From assembly GCF_964199755.1 (NCBI RefSeq), contig NC_133930.1, forward strand, positions 56,387,962 to 56,451,961: 64,000 nucleotides of DNA, written 5' to 3'. The stretch is from Larus michahellis. Its lineage: Eukaryota > Chordata > Aves > Charadriiformes > Laridae. Position 1 is the first letter of the stretch. Each line of letters opens with the position of its first letter. Both the position numbers and the translations under genes were made by a program. Below are positions 26,901 through 37,185 of the stretch, one piece after another. Below the pieces are notes generated by a model, which saw only the letters and a list, made by a program, of their open reading frames with translations, had not been told where the DNA came from and did no database searches.

Positions 26901-29900
26901 TAAGCCTTTAGAATAGGTTTAATTGGGTTTCATTGTATGGCTGGAGTGACCCCATATACCCATTGTTCCTGGGAAGATCAACTGAAAGCCATTGCATCTT
27001 GTTCTCTTACGTTTCTGAGGAAAGAAGAGAATAGAGAATGATTTATGTTCCCAAGACCACAGAGAAGAAAGTCATTCTGACAGTGGCAGGGAATGGGATT
27101 AACTGGATTTCAGTCCTCACCTGCAAGTGTATTTCTTAATAAACCAATAAAAAAAAACAACCAACAGTATTCAAGTCTAAAAGTATTAAAGCTTTTTTTA
27201 TCTTTCATATAAAATTTTTTGAGATAGGAAAAGGCTAGGTTGTCCTCTAGACACACAGTTCCTCATCTTTATAGCATTTAGTTCCAATACTTTGTTCCAG
27301 GTCAGTTCCCTGGTCTTCAAGGCCCTTCCCAGCCTTGACTTCAACCTTGAGTACTCAGTGAAGAAAAATGAGCTGCCAAAGAATGGCTGGTAGGGCAGGA
27401 TGAAAGATGTGATTGGAAGTAGGGAGACATGCCTTCCTTGACTTAAAATGGAGAGTAAGTGGGTCCTTCTTAGGCCATGAGGCTAGCCATCCCTGTTTGA
27501 AAGCAGATCCTTATGAAGGACAAGGGAAAGCTGCTCATTGGTGTGGTCCCCAAAGGCTGGATGTAAACAAGAGAGGAAAGACCTGGATGGCAGGCTAATG
27601 CCTGGTGGCAGTCAGCAAAGGAGCTGTAGGAAACATTGGGGATGCAGTAGAAGGCCCTGACAATAATATAGCTTTGCATTACTTAGTAGAAATAAGGTTG
27701 AAATTGTAAGGAAAATAGCCTGCACTGTGATCTTGATGTGGAGATTTATTTTTTTTTCTCTAGTGAAGGGACAAGCTGTCAGGCTACAGGAATTACTGCA
27801 CTTACTACCTGAGAGCATCTGAGCAGCGCGTTTCTTCTACTGTTGAACTTTACACAGCAAGAAGAAGAATTACTGCTATACAGTAGAACCTGTGTGTCTA
27901 TTGCAATCTTTTTTTTATAATGCTTGTCCACAATGCTAAAATCTCCATTAAACTTGCTCTTGCTATTCTGGTTGGGATTCTAATTAAAAAAAAAAAGAGA
28001 AAGTAGGGATACTGTGTGAGACTAATTAAAACTGAGAATTCCACTAAGTCAATGAAAAAAAAACAAAAAAAAACCCCACCCACCTTGTGATGTCTACTTG
28101 CAGTTAGGTTTCTTCATGAGGTATATCTACCTGTGTCACTGCAAATTTCTTAGGTATTTTAGTGTTTTCTTCATACAATTTAATAGTGTAATGTGTAAAA
28201 CAACCTAAAGCAAAAATAGTGGGATGTTGAAAACCATGAAATAAAGACTGCAGAAGAAAGAATGTCACCTTTGCCTGCTGTTTGCACAGATGTAAGTTGA
28301 TGAACTCATTGATGCTTAAACTATGAAAAGGATTGAAAAGGAATGACGGGATTTCTTGATTTCATCAGGTAACATTAGAGACAGTGGAGTGTATTGGTGC
28401 CTTTATCACATAACTCTCTCAGGAGCCAGGACTTCTACATCCATCTACTTGAAATTTAGCAATGAGGAAAAGAAATAGACCTGTTCAACTTCTAACGTGC
28501 ATTTTGGCCTCGACCTGTCCATTGCTCAGTTTGTTCACATTTGAACAAGGTTAGATATCCATGGACAGAAGAAACAAGTAGGATTTTGAGGCTGGCAAAA
28601 ACAGAAGCATCCTGGTGGCAGGATGTATGTGGCTTGGCTGAAGAGTCTTGGCTGATGGGCAAAAGATCTGGAATCAGATGGGTTCCAGGGCTGAAATGAC
28701 AGGAAGCCTTGAACAAAATGAAAAGGTTTGGCAGGCTTCATAATCTAGGAGTGGAATAAGACTCCAAAACATGTTCCAAGATTTCTGCAACTGGGGCTGT
28801 GGGTCGGGCAAGACGATTAGTCTAAGGGCTTGTCTACACAGGAAATGGACTGGTTACATTGAAATAATGATACTGCTATAGCTTGGCTGGTCACTTTCCC
28901 AGTTAAACAAGTCCTTAGCAAGGCAAAGAAATCCTTATGAGAGAGGAAAGACACAAGGCTGGCTGTGCTTATCCATCAGAATGAACTGTGGCTATATCAA
29001 AGCCTGTTAGTCCAAAGATGGCTTTCAGTCCTGCTTGTTGGGGAAGACCAACGAAAACAACTTCTGGCAGATGGACATGTTAGCTAGGAAACTGGAGTCC
29101 TTCTGCCTTGTGAACACTAAGACAAGAGCTGTACATTTCACATGAATGGCTGTGTCCATCTCCTGTAACTCATACTTCCTCTGCTTGTGTTCCCAAGGGA
29201 TGAACAGCAATTGTTTAACTTAAAGGAAAAAGAGGATGGATATTTGAAAAAAAACTTGTAGAATACTAAAGGGCTGTGGACTGATGGTCGGTCAGTGCAA
29301 TTCTGTAGTGTTTGATGAAACAAAACTAGTTAACACTAGACCTGTAAGCCAGGGAGTGTAAGATCAAAAGTGAGAAAGACATTTAGAGCTCCGTGCCTCC
29401 TCACCAGCAAACCACACATGAGCTGGTCTGCCAAAGGATTCTTGTTGCCATGAAATTACATGGCAGCTTGATTTTACACTGAAGATATTGAAATCTGTGA
29501 TTAACTAGCTATGAAGGAAATTAATCATTCAGTACATGAATTCCAGGTACAGTAAAGTAGATAGGCAAACCAATTAATTTATTGGAGTCCCTATGTTTTT
29601 TTTAGTATGCCATGGGTTCTTGCACTGGCAATTCCCACCTGCAGCTTGAAAGTTGTCAAGAGGGAAAATAGATATCATTGCAGATCTGGACTTTCTCACC
29701 TGGAGGGCACAAGAAACACTTTGAAATTAGGGAATAAAAACTTCAGAGGGCTTCTGCAAAATGATCAAAAGAGAAACAGTTAAAAATGTGGGGCCAGCTC
29801 TAAAGATTATGATTAAGTTAGAAGGTGAAGAATGACAATTTAAGAACATATGGAGATGAATGCAAAAGTTCAAACCCTTGGAGCTATTGCTCCAGGCTCT

Positions 29901-30540
29901 CTGCAGATTCAGAAGGACCAGCATCAGCTGGTGTTTGAGGTACATTTATCTGAATTATCTGGTACATTTATCAGAATTTTCTTTGCAGTCACAATTACTA
30001 GAAATAGATTACACAACATGCACACTTGGACCTTGCAGAACCACTGGGCATCAGGGAGAAGCTCCCATAGGCAACAGCACCTGCATCAAAAAACACCACC
30101 TGAGAACAGAACAGGCAAGCAGCGACAACTATGATAATCCAGTCTAGAGTCAGGGAGCAATTTTCAGTGCAAATTCAACTGAAATGGATCTAACCAGCTG
30201 CAGCATAGACCTGATTATATCCTCCGCATATGTAATCCACCTACTTTTCTTTCGCAGAAAGGGCTGCAAACTTGCTGTTGCCCTCAACTTTTGTATCCAA
30301 AACATGAATTCTTACTGTTTTCCCTGAAGTTATTAATTTCTTTGCGGCTGTTCTGGAAACCCTTGGCTTGATTACCTTTACTGCAATCACTATTCTGCTG
30401 TATTGCCTGATACCCACTATGTCCCCTTAAATCTGTCCCATATACTACTGCCAAATATTAGCCTGCCATTCCAGCTACATCTCAGTGCTCTCCTAAATCC
30501 CCTTCTCTGGTTACTACTTACAATCGTGTCACATTTGAAC

Positions 30541-30633
30541 TTTTCTTCTTTTTTTTTTTCTCTCTTACTTTTGCCCTCCTCTTCCCCTCACTCCTTTCCC
30601 CTTCCCCTTTCCTTTCCTTTCCTCTTCCCCTTT
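30541..30633. repeat. Polypyrimidine tract
   Basis: About 93 bases are almost entirely C and T on the plus strand, with only a few purine interruptions. The tract moves from T-rich to CCTTT-like units. It is a degenerate low-complexity tract and is unlikely to be a splice acceptor, because no AG with an open frame follows it. Confidence 0.8.
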
Positions 30634-30918
30634 AAACAGCACCTTGCTTTTCTTTGTCACTTGTATGCTTTACCCCCATCCCTCCCTTATTTTTAAGGAC
30701 TAGACATGGCTGAACTCCCTATTGCTTGCAGTACCATTACCAGAAGGACCAGGAAAGTGGAACTGTTGAACTAGGCATTGTACATGTGTCATAACAATCT
30801 CTTCTATTTGGCTATTAAAATCAGAGCATTCTCCCTACATTGGCTATATTTCCTTTGTTTTCTCTTCCAAGCCTTTCCTTAAGGTACATTTTCCACAATA
30901 AATTGTCTCACTCATCAA

Positions 30919-30934
30919 GTGTGTGTGTGTGTGT
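30919..30934. repeat. (GT)8 microsatellite
   Basis: Eight perfect GT dinucleotides are followed by ATAAAG. This is a short, probably polymorphic microsatellite. Confidence 0.9.
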
Positions 30935-32279
30935 ATAAAGATTTCAAGACCTAGAGCAGAAATCATGCTAACATAATATAACTAACATATCTGCTCAATC
31001 ATATCACTTCTCATTACATTCCATGTCAAGTTTTGATGCTCGGCATGTTTTACTATTAGAATAGTAAGTACCAGCTTGATTGCAGCAATATCTTTTGTAA
31101 GACTACACAGAAAAGAGTACCACCCACTTGCAGTTGTCAGATTTTCAGATAAATTAGTTCATTACTGAGGAAATGATGGCTTTTTTTCTGCCATCTTCTT
31201 TTGAAATTAATTCAAATATTAATATATTGATTGGACAGGTGGCATTTACATAGAGACTGATATGTATAAATAATTGTTACCTTTCTGAAGACAGAACGGG
31301 ATGCTGAAATGTTTTTGTAATTATAGGTGAGGATTTTTTCCAAGTGTACTGGTACTATTTATGGACTTCCTTTTGTGTTTTTCTTTGTGTCTTTCTTTTG
31401 TCCTACCTTCTCCCTATTAATGGGATCCACCCAGTCACCTTGAAGGCTGAAATGTAGCCTTCTTTCCATAAAAGAGCTTGAAAATCCTGATACTGAAATA
31501 GTGCCGTCAAAAAGAAGCAAAACACACCAAGCCATTTCCACGTGTTAGTGTAGAAACTCTATTATGGGCAATCTCAAGACTGATAAGAATGGACACAGGT
31601 TATGAAATACATTTTGAAATCTACACTACAGCACCTGCCTTCTTACATATGCGGTCATCCTTCATGACAATACGACTGCCCACCTCTGACTAGATCAGTA
31701 TTTAATGGACATTGTAAATATAAATTCACATTACAAATGGTGTGTCTTCAATTCTAGAGGACACAACAGCTAACTGTAAAGATGAAAACTGGAAACAATG
31801 TGTTTTTCATAAATGGCAAAACACTAGTATAGATGAGATATTACAGAAGAAAGGCTCCTTTGAAATATAGTGTATTGAAATAAATTAATGCAGAGAGAAA
31901 CTCAGCAAAATGCTACAGTTTAAAATGTAGGAAGTGAAGGTGGGCATTAGGAAACTGAGTAACTCTGGAGAGATCAGAAAGGGTAGCCGAAATGAAATGT
32001 AAATTTTAAAAACAGAGTAACACTTCATATCAATGTATCATAGTGAAAACATCAATGAAGAAAAACATGTAATTTCAGTATGTAACGCCTACAAGTAAAA
32101 AGAGAAATACCTAAACTATTGAAAGTAAATGGCAAAGATTATTAACCCAATTAGATGCAAGAATGAGTCAGGCAGAAGGTTTAAATTAGCAGTATATCCA
32201 TTGAAGTCAATGAAGCCAGCCAAATTACATCAGTTGAGGATTTGGCTGATCATGTGGAGATGTGGAATGGAAAAAAAAA

Positions 32280-32356
32280 GTGCCATAAATACATGGGAGT
32301 AGAAAAAATTTTAGTAGAAAAGGTGCCATAAATACAAGGGAGTAGAAAATATTTTA
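32280..32356. repeat. Direct duplication of a 34-base unit
   Basis: A unit beginning GTGCCATAAATACA and continuing GGGAGTAGAAAA occurs at 32,280-32,313 and again at 32,323-32,356. The copies differ at only a few positions and have a 43-bp period. A/T-rich sequence separates them. It looks like a recent local tandem duplication. Confidence 0.85.
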
Positions 32357-33807
32357 ACATATATAAATAGACAGCAGATGGATGAGGAAGACCTTCATTT
32401 TTTGTTGGTCAGAAACTTAAGATCATGAGGAAAGTCTTCAATGGCACTCATCAAAATATCTCCAGATTAGCAGTAGCAGTGACACACTCACAGATAGGAA
32501 AGGCGTGCCCAAAACACATGATGTTATTAGAAGAACAGAGTTTTGGCATGCACTTCAGCAGTGTTCAACTTTCTTCAGTGTGCATCCCTATGCTCACAGG
32601 GAAAATGAATTGGAATTGACCCATATGTACAACTGGGACTTCAGCAAAAGCTGAAGATGAAACAACTTCATTAGGAAATAAAACTGTAAACTGAAGTAGT
32701 TCAAAAGTAGAAGATAAAATGCATTGTTTCCTTTTTATATCTTCAAAGACATGCAAGATGGGAAATCAACTATGCCTGAAATGCTTCCCTGGGAAATGAA
32801 AATACCTACTGGAGTTGCTTCAAAAAATGAAACTTGGGCTAAATTTGTAATGTATCAATAAAAATGTCATCAAACTGCATATACCAGACAAATTATTCAG
32901 CAGTACCAGGCACTTCCCTACAAAGCCAGAGTTCGCCTTGTTCAATTTTATGGTGAGTCTAGAAAAATTAGATATCAGAAATACTGGCTAGGAAGTGGAA
33001 CTCAAATCTATCAGAGGCTGTATATTATACAGGTTGAATAGGACGTGCAGAATAAAAAATATTTGACTGGTATTTGAGAGCTTAAGTTTTAAAAATACTG
33101 GAGTGCTAGAGAGACAGATCAAGAGGTGCAAGTGTTGCATTTAGATCTTAAAAAAAAAGTTGGAGGGGAAATGCATTTTTCAAGGGTTATGCAAGTAAGA
33201 ATAGCTTTGTATTGAATTGCAGAAATCTAGCAAAATATACACGGTGGGGGAACTGGAAAATGACCAGTAAATATAGTCAGAGACTATTTGTATCTGACTA
33301 CTAAATTTAAAATCATTTCACAAATCACTCAGTACCTATCTCTTCTGAAGACAAAATCAAACTGGTTCTCTCTTGAAGGCTTCTTAGTAGCGAATACAAT
33401 ATAATGTTGGGATATACTGTTCCTATACTAACCAGCAAAGAGTTGTCATGATCCAGAAGGTCAGATGTTGTAAAGCAACTGCAGTTTCAATCTCATTGAC
33501 TTCAGGAAAACCACGCAAAAGTTAAATGAAATCCAGCTGTGTCTTTGGAAGGACTGAATTTCATAAAACTTAATTTGCACTTATAGCAAAGGGTATTTTG
33601 CTTCTTCAAAAGTGCAAAGTGAATTTAATTAAGATCCATGGTCACTGTTTTTCACCAGTAAGAAGTGAAGCAGGATGTGCCTTTAGTTATTTAGCAAACC
33701 CTTGTCATGGTAATTACAGATTTCCCAAAAATCAGTTTGTTGCCTGTCTTCTGGTGATGGATAAAACACCCTTTTGACTAGACTGCACTTTATTCTTTTA
33801 TTAAATC

Positions 33808-33925
33808 AAATCAATCATTGAAAAGAGGATTGATTACTCATTGAATCATTGAATTCATGAGTACTTGAATTCATGAATTCATAATCATTGAAATCATGGA
33901 TTACTCATTGGATCATTGAAAACTG
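33808..33925. repeat. Imperfect tandem/palindromic ATTCATTGA-type repeat
   Basis: About 120 bases consist of interleaved CATTGAA, GATTACTCATTG and GAATTCATGA units. A 22-base unit starting GATTACTCATTG is present at 33,832-33,853 and 33,899-33,920 with one mismatch. Between them lies a perfect 16-base palindrome at 33,866-33,881 made of two GAATTC motifs around CATG. The block is locally generated low-complexity sequence that can form hairpins. Confidence 0.85.
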
Positions 33926-34201
33926 ATGTATTACTTACTAAAGATTTAGGGCCATTTGTGATTCATGTTTCAGTTACTAAGGATGTGCTCTGTTCGGTTC
34001 CAACCCAGTTGATTTTAACACTGAAAGAATTTTTTTCATTAGCTCTACTGGGAGTTTGACTGGGCTCTAAACACAAGGTTTTCTGCTGCCTGCACTTTTT
34101 AGTGTTTAGGTTGGAGAAGTGGTGACCCGTGGGACTCAGCAAATCCACGCTTAAGTCTAGCATAGCTTTCCAACACCATATACTCATTATTCTTGACTCA
34201 C

Positions 34202-34281
34202 GCCTAAATGAAAAGGTTTTGGAGCGGGACAGGTTCTCTTTGTAAAGTGACTTCTTGGTTCCTGGTCCTGGTGTAGAGTTT
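34202..34281 (-). other. Possible 80-bp minus-strand exon, weakly supported
   Basis: On the minus strand, a pyrimidine-rich acceptor (CCCCATCTTCCTCAG) precedes 80 open bases ending at GGC|GTGAGT, a strong donor. The in-frame translation begins NSTPGPGTKKSLYKEN and lies inside a 132-codon open frame (34,361-33,963). The entry phase is 2 and the exit phase is 1. The entry phase does not fit a simple continuation from the candidate exon at 35,118-34,679, which appears to stop before it. It may belong to another isoform or be fortuitous. Confidence 0.18.
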
Positions 34282-34600
34282 CTGAGGAAGATGGGGACAG
34301 GTATAAAACATAACCATGAATTTACCCAAATGTCTGACTGCTGAAGATTCAGTTTTCTCAAAGGAGCAAAAACTGTATTTCTAACACTTGGAACTTACAC
34401 ATCTGTCAGATAAGGACGTGACTTCCAATACCCTGCCTGGTCAACAGTATAATTCTCTTAAACAACCTAAAAGTATATCTTTCTATTGGTCTGCAACATT
34501 CTGAGGTGTCCTTGCAGATAATAAAGTGATCTTATAGTGAAGAGCTTGCTCTTGCAGATTTCAGAAATTGCCAGACTGACAGGAATAAAACATTCCAAAT

Positions 34601-34606
34601 TTTATT
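34601..34606 (-). promoter_or_regulatory. Candidate poly(A) signal AATAAA
   Basis: A canonical AATAAA lies on the minus strand 72 bases beyond the TAA stop of the candidate exon that ends at 34,679. A T-rich, TGT-containing stretch follows within about 30 bases, as expected for a cleavage/polyadenylation site. AATAAA is common in AT-rich DNA, so its value comes only from this position. Confidence 0.4.
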
Positions 34607-34678
34607 AGCAGGCTGAAAGTTTTAGGTTTTAATAGAAGAATTTTCTGAAGAGTTCTTCAGAGCCTAGATTTGGATTAT

Positions 34679-35118
34679 TTATACGTAAACACTTTTGAAT
34701 CCACTGTCCTCTATAAGAGTATTTGCTAAAAGAAAAATTTGCTGATTAGATATCCCTTGTCTTTCATGGATCAGAGTGGGATTTCTCTGCCTCCAACCAA
34801 ACAGTTTCTCCTCAAACTCCTTCACAACAAGGAAACCCTTGGAGGTTAAAGAAATAAGTGAGTTGCCAGGGTAAAGGTCAGAACAGCACATTTCTAATCT
34901 TCTTAGATAGGAAAGTGAAATTCTCTCAATAGCTGCAGAACATAATATTCTAGAGAGGCAGTGATATTCAGCTCTCCAGTGAGCTGATACAATGCTCGCC
35001 TCTTGCATAAGGGCTGCAAAACCTTGCTCTGGTAGGGTAAAATAGCCATGAAGAAGTGGAGCATAAATAGGAAGTTCACTCAAACTTGTTGCAGGAAAAG
35101 GAAGAAACTCTTCCAAAT
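34679..35118 (-). CDS. Candidate coding exon 2 of an unrecognised minus-strand gene
   Basis: On the minus strand, a strong acceptor (a run of 10 T, then CCTCCCC, then AG at 35,120-35,119) opens an uninterrupted frame of 145 codons ending in TAA at 34,681-34,679. The exon starts in phase 1 (AT|TTG|GAA). The first residues, after the split codon, read LEEFLPFP; the middle has leucine-rich, probably helical segments (for example RISLSYLRRLEMCC) and a charged stretch near VVKEFEEKLFGWRQR. The chain has no signal peptide or transmembrane run and no motif that I recognise. It is the longest frame in the window that is not low-complexity, and its composition looks like a real soluble protein. No convincing donor exists near its end, so I read it as a terminal exon, with AATAAA 72 bases downstream. 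An alternative is a chance open frame in a non-coding RNA. The product is not identified. Confidence 0.4.
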
Positions 35119-35659
35119 CTGGGGAGGAAAAAAAAAAGAAGCCACTTTCAGTTCTGTGAGGGGACATTAACAACACTGCCTCACTGCTGATTATTTATAA
35201 AGAAGTGTGTTTTCGCTGTCTTATTTTCCACACTGCTTTCTTAATGTCTCCTGCTCACTAAGGCTGCGTTCACTGTCCATGCTAAATGTACCAGGGTTTC
35301 CCATCCTGAGTAACTAATTAGAGCTCATAGAGCAATGAGTTTGGGTGAAAAAAATAAAAATAAAAAATGGGAAAGCAAAATAGCACCATCTTGAGCTTCC
35401 TGCAGTCTGCTCACCTCTCTCCCTGTGGCCTTGCGCCATGGGGCACACTGTGCAGCCCCCACCAGCTTCCAGTGGCTGCAGGAGTGGGATGCAGGTGTCA
35501 GGCAGGGCCAGTAAACCCGAATCATCGCACACCAGCGAAGACCTGGCCTGAGGATGAGGCACTTGGGCCTGGGCTGGTCAGTTTTTCTGGGTGAGAGAAG
35601 ATGCAGCCAGTCTGAGAGGCTGGAAAATGTTTCTTCCCCAGCCCCAGGCCCTCCTTCAC

Positions 35660-35678
35660 CTGATGGAACATTGTCCAT
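35660..35678 (-). CDS. Candidate start exon of the same minus-strand gene
   Basis: The minus strand reads ATG GAC AAT GTT CCA TCA G and then a good donor, CAG|GTGAAG, with GT at 35,659-35,658. The exon ends in phase 1, exactly what the acceptor at 35,119 needs. The join gives a split GAT codon and a 152-residue predicted protein across a 541-bp intron. An in-frame TAA at 35,714-35,712 lies 36 bases upstream, which fixes this ATG as the first possible start if the exon is not spliced further upstream. The Kozak context is mixed (T at -3, G at +4). The CpG island directly upstream at 35.82-36.60 kb would serve as promoter. Phase agreement happens by chance one time in three, so the model is suggestive only. 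Confidence 0.33.
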
Positions 35679-35819
35679 CCACCTCAGGTCAATGGCGAGG
35701 GGTGTGCTAATTTATTCTTTAAAACCAGGAACACCCCTTTCCTGTGGCTTCAGCCAACACGGCAGTGGTACACAACCCCTGCTGGGCAGACGGACAGAAG
35801 CTGAAATCCCCTCTCACCC

Positions 35820-36600
35820 CACGCTACCCAGGTGAGGAGCGGGGGTGCTGAGCCCCACCGTGGGCTCCATCTCGGATTCCCCGGTTCCGGCCGCGCTGCC
35901 TGGCAGAGGAGATATCGGCGCCCGATGTCCTCTGGCGTCCCCGGCGACCCAAATGCCAGCACCCAGAGAGGTGCAAACTATCTTCATTGCCCCTAATGGG
36001 GCTGTTAACCCGCCGGGGTAATTAGGACCAGGGGGCTGTCACCACGGTTAACCTCTTTATTGCCGGGCACGGCACCGGAGCGAGCCAGGGGGGCTGCCCC
36101 GCAGCTAAAGCCCTCCCCCGCCCGCCCATCAACCCATGGAGGATCCTGCACCCCCCGAACTTGGCCGCCTCGCCTCCACTGGACTTAGCAGCCAGAAGCG
36201 CCAGTTCCTGCGCGAAACCAGCGGTCCGTGGACACGGGGTGCTCCAGGGAGGCTTCCCCCTCTCTTTTCCCTGGTGGTTGCTCCTTGGTTGGGGCTGTCT
36301 CAGCTCAGCATGTCCACCTCGCCGCTGTCTTTCCCCGGCGGCGCTCAGAGCACGGTGGGGATGACAGAAAGCCTGCGGGAGGAAGTTATGGACCACCCGA
36401 CCACTAGGGAGAAGGCTCCCGCCCCGCGCCCCCCGGCACTGTTCGCCATCGCCGGAGTTCGTCTGGCCTCCCGACCTCCTCCCGGAGAGAGTGCCCGGAC
36501 ACCAGCGCTCCCCGCCGGAGCACGGGGGTCCCCCCACGGGACCGGCGCAGGAGGCGCCCCCCAACCCCCCGCCAACGGACGGGGCGATAGGGCGGGAAAA
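35820..36600. promoter_or_regulatory. CpG island, candidate (bidirectional) promoter
   Basis: G+C and CpG density rise sharply here against an AT-rich, CpG-poor background. The 60-base lines at 36,061 and 36,481 hold 6 and 7 CpG dinucleotides by my count. GC-box-like CCCGCCC is visible near 36,116-36,126. A GGGCGGGAAAA motif at 36,590-36,600 matches the E2F consensus (TTTTCCCGCCC on the minus strand). No TATA box is evident, as is usual for CpG-island promoters. Long open frames on both strands across it, including a 157-codon plus-strand frame, are explained by low stop-codon frequency in GC-rich DNA. The island sits just upstream of the candidate minus-strand gene and about 3-5 kb left of the candidate plus-strand first exon. 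Confidence 0.7.
36590..36600 (-). promoter_or_regulatory. E2F-type site at the edge of the CpG island
   Basis: The plus strand reads GGGCGGGAAAA, the reverse complement of TTTTCCCGCCC, a full match to the classical E2F consensus. It sits inside a CpG island, which makes it more credible than an isolated motif. Occupancy is not known. Confidence 0.4.
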
Positions 36601-36629
36601 CATTTCTAGGCTACCTCCACCAAGATACA

Positions 36630-36949
36630 TTTTTTTTCTTCCTTTCTCTCTCTCTCTTTCTTTCTTCCTTCCTTCTTTTTTCTTTCTTTTCTTTTCTTTT
36701 CTTTTCTTTTCTTTTCTTTTCTTTTCTTTTCTTTTCTTTTCTTTTCTTTTCTTTTCTTTTCTTTTCTTTTCTTTTCTTTTCTTTTTTCTTTTCTTTTCTT
36801 TTTTCTTTTCTTTTCTTTTTCTTTTCTTTTTTCTTTTCTTTTCTTTTTTCTTTTCTTTTCTTTTTCTTTTCTTTTTTCTTTTCTTTTCTCCTTCCTTCCT
36901 TCCTTCCTTCCTTCCTTCCTTCCTTCCTTCCTCTTCCTTCCTTCCTTCC

Positions 36950-37025
<76 letters not shown>

Positions 37026-37185
37026 TTCTCCCTTTCTCCCATTTTTCCTTTCCCCCTTTCTTCCTTTCTCCCTTTCTTTCTCTTTTTCCCTTTCTCTCTT
37101 TCTTTCTCTCTTTCTTTGTCTCTTTCTCCCTTTCTTCCTTTCTCTCTTTCTCCCTTTCTCCTTCTTTCATTCTTTCTTTTCCCCT
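36630..37185. repeat. 556-base polypyrimidine/polypurine tract
   Basis: The plus strand is C/T only from 36,630 to 37,040 (411 bases). It continues to 37,185 with only three purines, at 37,041, 37,118 and 37,169. Sub-arrays in order are: degenerate TTC/TCTC sequence; (CTTTT)19 perfect at 36,686-36,780; a 45-bp higher-order array at 36,781-36,887; (CCTT)n at about 36,889-36,950; (CTTT)18 or so at 36,951-37,024; and degenerate CCCTTTCT units to the end. Long mirror-symmetric polypurine tracts can form intramolecular triplexes and stall polymerases. The lysine/glutamate/arginine-rich minus-strand frames and the serine/phenylalanine/leucine-rich plus-strand frame here come from the repeat and are not proteins. 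Confidence 0.97.
36781..36887. repeat. 45-bp higher-order repeat within the CTTTT array
   Basis: Written as C followed by n T, the run lengths are 6,4,4,6,4,4,5,4 then again 6,4,4,6,4,4,5,4 then 6,4,4. This is a perfect 45-bp unit repeated 2.4 times. It shows that the array grew by duplication of a composite block and not only by single-unit slippage. Confidence 0.93.

Larger units (their letters stand above)
26901..32270. other. Non-coding sequence without supported genes
   Basis: I see no exons or RNA genes. Low-complexity patches include an A/C-rich block at about 28,053-28,082, a pyrimidine tract at 30,541-30,633 and a GT microsatellite at 30,919-30,934. The latter two are listed separately. 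Overall the plus strand is A-rich in the lines I counted. Confidence 0.55.

Noticed and set aside
36136..36609. Plus-strand frame of 157 codons in the CpG island
   Set aside because: Proline/alanine/glycine-rich translation typical of GC-rich DNA. It has no domain or splice support and runs right up to the repeat tract.
36022..37170. Long minus-strand open frame of 382 codons, and overlapping frames on both strands
   Set aside because: More than half is the translation of the CTTTT/CTTT/CCTT tract (lysine/glutamate/arginine strings) and the rest is CpG-island sequence with few stops. No protein signature is present.
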